NCBI RefSeq assembly: GCF_900105415.1
Contig: NZ_FNSM01000001.1
Span: forward strand, 248,001-312,000
Direction: 5' to 3'
DNA from: Streptomyces sp. TLI_105
Lineage (GTDB): Bacteria; Actinomycetota; Actinomycetes; Streptomycetales; Streptomycetaceae
DNA length: 64,000 nucleotides
Part shown: positions 60,766 to 64,000 of the stretch, piece by piece
How positions within the stretch are numbered: position 1 is the first letter of the stretch
Layout of the letters: every line of letters starts with the position of its first letter
Made by a program: the position numbers and the translations under genes
The notes under the pieces: model-generated
What the model saw: only the letters and a program-made list of their open reading frames with translations
What the model was told of the DNA's origin: nothing
Database searches by the model: none

Positions 60766-63234
60766 TCAGGAGCGCGCGAGCCGGGCCGCCAGATAGGGCG
60801 CGGTGGCGCTGCGGCGGGCCCTCGCCACCTTGGCCGGCGGCCCCGCCGCGACCACCCGCCCGCCCGCGTCGCCGCCGCCGGGACCGAGGTCGATGACCCA
60901 GTCGGCGGTGGCGATCGTGTCCAGGTCGTGCTCGACGAGGACGACCGTGTTGCCGGCGTCGACGAGCCGGTGCAGCTGTCGCAGCAGGAGCGCGATGTCC
61001 GAGGGGTGCAGCCCCGCCGTCGGCTCGTCGAGCAGGTAGAGCGCGTGCCCGCGGCGGGCTCGCTGCAGTTCGGTGGCCAGCTTGATGCGTTGCGCCTCGC
61101 CGCCGCTGAGTTCCGTCGCGGGCTGGCCCAGCCGCAGGTAGCCCAGTCCCACCTCGCGCAACGTCTCCAGACTGCGGGAAGCAGCCGGGACGGCGGACAG
61201 GAACTCGGCGGCGGCGTCGACGGACAGTGCCAGCACTTCCGCGATGTTCTTGCCGCGGTAGGTGACTTCCAGCGTTTCGGCGTTGTACCGGGCGCCTTCG
61301 CAGGTCGGGCACGGGGCGTAGGTACCGGGCAGGAACAGCAGTTCCACCGCGACGAATCCTTCGCCCTGGCAGGTCTCGCACCGGCCTTCGGGCACGTTGA
61401 AGGAGAACCGCCCAATCGAGTAGCCGCGCGCCCTGGCTTCGTCCGTCGCCGCGTACAGCTTGCGCACCGCGTCGAACATCCCGGTGTACGTGGCCAGGTT
61501 GGACCGGGGCGTTCGGCCGATGGGCCGTTGGTCGACCCGGACCAGCCGGTCGAACGACTCGACCCCCGACGCGTCCTGGACGTCGACCTCCAGCTGCGCC
61601 TCGTCGGGCTCCTCGGGTACGAGTCCGAGGTGGGCGCGGACGACCTCGGCGAGCACCTGCGTCACCAGCGTCGACTTCCCGGAACCGGAGACGCCCGTCA
61701 CCGCCGTCAGTACGCAGAGCGGTACGTCGACGGACACGTCGTGCAGATTGTGGCGGGAGACGCCGCGCAGGTGCAACCAGCCGTGTGGTGTGCGCGGGCG
61801 GTGATCGAGCGGCTGGGCGCGCCCGAACAGGTACTGGCTCGTGGCCGACTCCCTGACCCGCTCAAGACCGGCGACCGGGCCACTGTACAGCACGCGTCCG
61901 CCGCCCTCGCCCGCACCGGGTCCGATGTCCACCACCCAGTCCGCCCGCCGTACGACGTCCATGTCGTGCTCCACGACGAACAGCGAGTTGCCCGCCGCCT
62001 TGAGGCGGTCCAGCACGTCCAGCAGCGGTTCCGCGTCAGCCGGGTGCAGGCCCGCGGAGGGTTCGTCGAGGACGTAGACGACGCCGAACAGCCCCGAGCG
62101 CAGCTGGGTGGCGATCCGCAGGCGCTGCGCCTCGCCCGGCGACAGGGTCGTCGAGCGGCGCCCGAGGCTGAGGTATCCGAGGCCCAGGTCGAGCAGTACG
62201 TCGACCCGCGCGACCAGATCGCCGCAGATCCGGACCGCGGCCTCGGTCGTCTCCCCGGATCGGGCGGTCGACGTGGTGGCGCCGGCCTCGGACCGTCCCG
62301 CGACGGGCCGCAGCAGCGCCACGACCTCGGTGAGCGGCATCGCGTTGATCTCGGCGATGGAACGTCCGGCGAAGGTCACGGCGAGCGCCTCGGGCCGCAG
62401 TCCGCTGCCGTGGCACTCGGGGCAGGGCACGCTCCGGACGAACCGGAGCGCCCGGTCGCGCGTCTTCTCGCTCTTGGAGTCGGCGAGGACGTGCATGACG
62501 TGCTTGCGGGCGCTCCAGAACTTGCCCTGGTAGCCGTAGTCGACGCGGTCCTCCTCCGGCTCGATGTACACGGAGGGCTGCTCGTCCGTGTACAGCAGCC
62601 AGTCCCGGTCCTTCTTCCTGAGCCTGCGCCACGGCCGGTCGATGTCGATGCCCAGGCCGCTCACGACACTGCGCAGGTTGGCGCCCTGCCAGGCGCCCGG
62701 CCAGGCGGCGATCGCCCCCTCGCGGATGCTCAGCGAGGGGTCCGGGACGAGCAGGTCCTCGGCGACGTCGTGCACGACGCCCAGTCCGTGGCACTCCGGG
62801 CAGGCGCCGGCCGCGGTGTTGGGTGAGAACGACTCGGCCTCCAGCCGTGCGGCCCGGGGCGGATAGGTGCCGGCGCGGGAGTACAGCATGCGCAGCAGAT
62901 TGGACAGCGTGGTGAGGGTGCCGACCGTCGAGCGCGAGCTGGGCGATCCGCGTCGCTGCTGCAGGGCCACGGCCGGTGGCAGTCCGGTGATTTCCTGCAC
63001 GTGCGGTGCGCCGACCTGTTGCAACAGCCTTCGGGCGTACGGTGCCACGGACTCGAAGTAGCGCCGCTGGGCCTCCGCGTAGAGCGTGCCGAACGCGAGC
63101 GAGGACTTGCCCGAACCGGAGACGCCGGTGAAAGCGACCAGCGCGTCCCGCGGAACGTCGACATCGACGTTCCGCAGGTTGTTCTCACCGGCACCCCGGA
63201 CATGCACGAAGGGGTCGGTCGCGTCCTTGTCCAC
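60766..63234 (-). CDS. Class II UvrA paralogue (drug-resistance/ABC excinuclease-like)
   Basis: 822 residues from GTG 63234 behind AGGAAC. Two ABC modules: Walker A GVSGSGKSS at ~38 and GVSGSGKST at ~514, signatures LSPGEAQ at ~366 and LSGGEAQ at ~720. Zinc clusters CPECHGLG, CPECHGSG, CETCQGEG and CPTCEGAR are present. It is 100-150 residues shorter than housekeeping UvrA and lacks the UvrB-binding insertion, which places it with class II UvrAs such as DrrC-like self-resistance proteins for DNA-binding antibiotics. No biosynthetic genes adjoin it. Confidence 0.92.
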   Translation of the reverse strand: MDKDATDPFVHVRGAGENNLRNVDVDVPRDALVAFTGVSGSGKSSLAFGTLYAEAQRRYFESVAPYARRLLQQVGAPHVQEITGLPPAVALQQRRGSPSSRSTVGTLTTLSNLLRMLYSRAGTYPPRAARLEAESFSPNTAAGACPECHGLGVVHDVAEDLLVPDPSLSIREGAIAAWPGAWQGANLRSVVSGLGIDIDRPWRRLRKKDRDWLLYTDEQPSVYIEPEEDRVDYGYQGKFWSARKHVMHVLADSKSEKTRDRALRFVRSVPCPECHGSGLRPEALAVTFAGRSIAEINAMPLTEVVALLRPVAGRSEAGATTSTARSGETTEAAVRICGDLVARVDVLLDLGLGYLSLGRRSTTLSPGEAQRLRIATQLRSGLFGVVYVLDEPSAGLHPADAEPLLDVLDRLKAAGNSLFVVEHDMDVVRRADWVVDIGPGAGEGGGRVLYSGPVAGLERVRESATSQYLFGRAQPLDHRPRTPHGWLHLRGVSRHNLHDVSVDVPLCVLTAVTGVSGSGKSTLVTQVLAEVVRAHLGLVPEEPDEAQLEVDVQDASGVESFDRLVRVDQRPIGRTPRSNLATYTGMFDAVRKLYAATDEARARGYSIGRFSFNVPEGRCETCQGEGFVAVELLFLPGTYAPCPTCEGARYNAETLEVTYRGKNIAEVLALSVDAAAEFLSAVPAASRSLETLREVGLGYLRLGQPATELSGGEAQRIKLATELQRARRGHALYLLDEPTAGLHPSDIALLLRQLHRLVDAGNTVVLVEHDLDTIATADWVIDLGPGGGDAGGRVVAAGPPAKVARARRSATAPYLAARLARS

Positions 63235-63763
63235 CGTTCCTGATTACCTGATCGCGCCGGGAAACGCGCGACGGGCGCCGTCACCGGGTCCCGCTCACAC
63301 GAGCCCTCGGAGCCGGTGCAAGACGCTCCCGGGGAACGTTCGAGAGTGCCTGGCCGTTGAACCGTATGTGGGCGTGAAGGGAACTGTGTCCCCGGGCCTC
63401 GCCCTTGCCCATGACGACGATCGTTCGGCTGAAGCCTCATGGAGCCCCCACCGCGAGGCGGCCGCCCTTCGCGTCCACTCTCGACCGGAGACCTGGGCTC
63501 CAGCAGCGGCAGGGCCTTGACGTTCGACACCTGCCTACGTCGACACATGTCGAACCGGCGCGGAGCTGGTGTGCGCGGTGGCGCACGCAACCTTGTGGCC
63601 CGGTGACGGTGCAGGTCCTGCAAGGAGAGCACGGAGCACGAGGAGATCCGACCGTACCGCCTGCACCTGCCGGCAGGGCCCAGCGTGTCATACGGCGTCG
63701 GCGTCAGCTCGGGGGCATCCTGTGGCCACGGGCGATCGCGGGGGCAGCCGACGAGAGGGAGTC
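63235..63763. other. Divergent intergenic region
   Basis: About 530 bp between the UvrA paralogue and the last gene. No gene or repeat is convincing; it should contain promoters in both directions. Confidence 0.4.
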
Positions 63764-64000
63764 ATGCGGGTGTCGTCTCAGGACGTTACGGTCGTGGCTC
63801 TTCTGGCGGATCCGGATGCGCCGACGGAGATCGCGCAGCGCATGGCCCGGACGCTTCCCGATCGGCTCGCCGACAGGTCGGGCCAGGGACGACGGTTCGA
63901 CGTCGAGGTGGTCAGTGAGCCCTTCACCGCAGGTGCCGAGGACCCACCCACCTTGATGCACCGGATCATGAACCGCGGAAGTGAGGGGAACTGGGACATC
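63764..64000 (+). CDS. Start of a hypothetical protein cut by the right edge
   Basis: 79 codons from ATG 63764, behind GAGGGAG. VTVVALLADPDAPTEIAQRM and DVEVVSEPFTAGAEDPPTLM are typical of a Streptomyces membrane protein with a soluble N-terminal domain followed by helices, which would lie beyond the window. Incomplete. Confidence 0.7.
   Translation, partial: MRVSSQDVTVVALLADPDAPTEIAQRMARTLPDRLADRSGQGRRFDVEVVSEPFTAGAEDPPTLMHRIMNRGSEGNWDI

Overview
The window is high-GC actinobacterial DNA, almost certainly from a Streptomyces chromosome. Evidence: strong third-position GC bias that creates long shadow frames, GTG and TTG starts, ATGA stop-start overlaps, and Streptomyces-typical families (DUF6479, CsbD, Arr, M4 protease, SUKH proteins, TetR/MFS pairs). 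The mix of small lineage-specific genes, orphan immunity-type genes and many decayed transposases suggests an accessory or chromosome-arm region. No tRNA, rRNA or CRISPR array was found.

Layout. 0-5 kb: TPR membrane protein, ankyrin-type protein, SUKH protein and an ISL3 transposase wreck. 5-6.5 kb: CsbD protein and a translationally coupled pair, a secreted metzincin-type protease and a protein that looks like an NTR/TIMP-type fold. 7.05-18.7 kb: the most interesting block, a tightly packed plus-strand operon. It holds a 52-residue Ser/Thr/Ala-rich peptide, an ABC exporter, three APH-fold kinase domains, five Nudix domains (one fused to a kinase, one gene with two), two methyltransferases (one PIMT-like) and a PIG-L deacetylase. 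No backbone-building enzyme is visible, so a RiPP-like pathway or a small-molecule tailoring/self-protection pathway are the main hypotheses. 18.7-28 kb: an insertion-sequence graveyard with at least five fragments of one IS5-type transposase plus ISL3-, IS701- and other IS5-type remnants; between them lie SnoaL, XRE, SDR, a ricin-type lectin and a DUF1772/TetR pair. 28-29.6 kb: orphan Imm1-type gene and a frameshifted secreted protein.

30-50 kb is more orderly: family 5 uracil-DNA glycosylase, FUSC transporter, MFS/TetR pair, DUF6479, MFS symporter, Arr ADP-ribosyltransferase beside an AAC(6')-like GNAT, a 1187-residue repeat protein, a beta-lactamase-fold hydrolase divergent from a TetR with three operator boxes, an AbiEii-like nucleotidyltransferase with a coupled partner, a phytoene-synthase-like enzyme, and an ArsR/MFS divergent pair. 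50-56 kb is again small hypotheticals and pseudogenes (azoreductase, KstD-like flavoprotein, a transposase broken into oppositely oriented halves). 56-64 kb: DUF2236 protein, M4 neutral protease, a DUF2975/XRE pair under two tandem palindromes, a class II UvrA paralogue and a truncated gene at the right edge.

Regulation visible in the sequence: palindromic operators next to three TetR-linked gene sets and the DUF2975/XRE pair, and several strong hairpin terminators.
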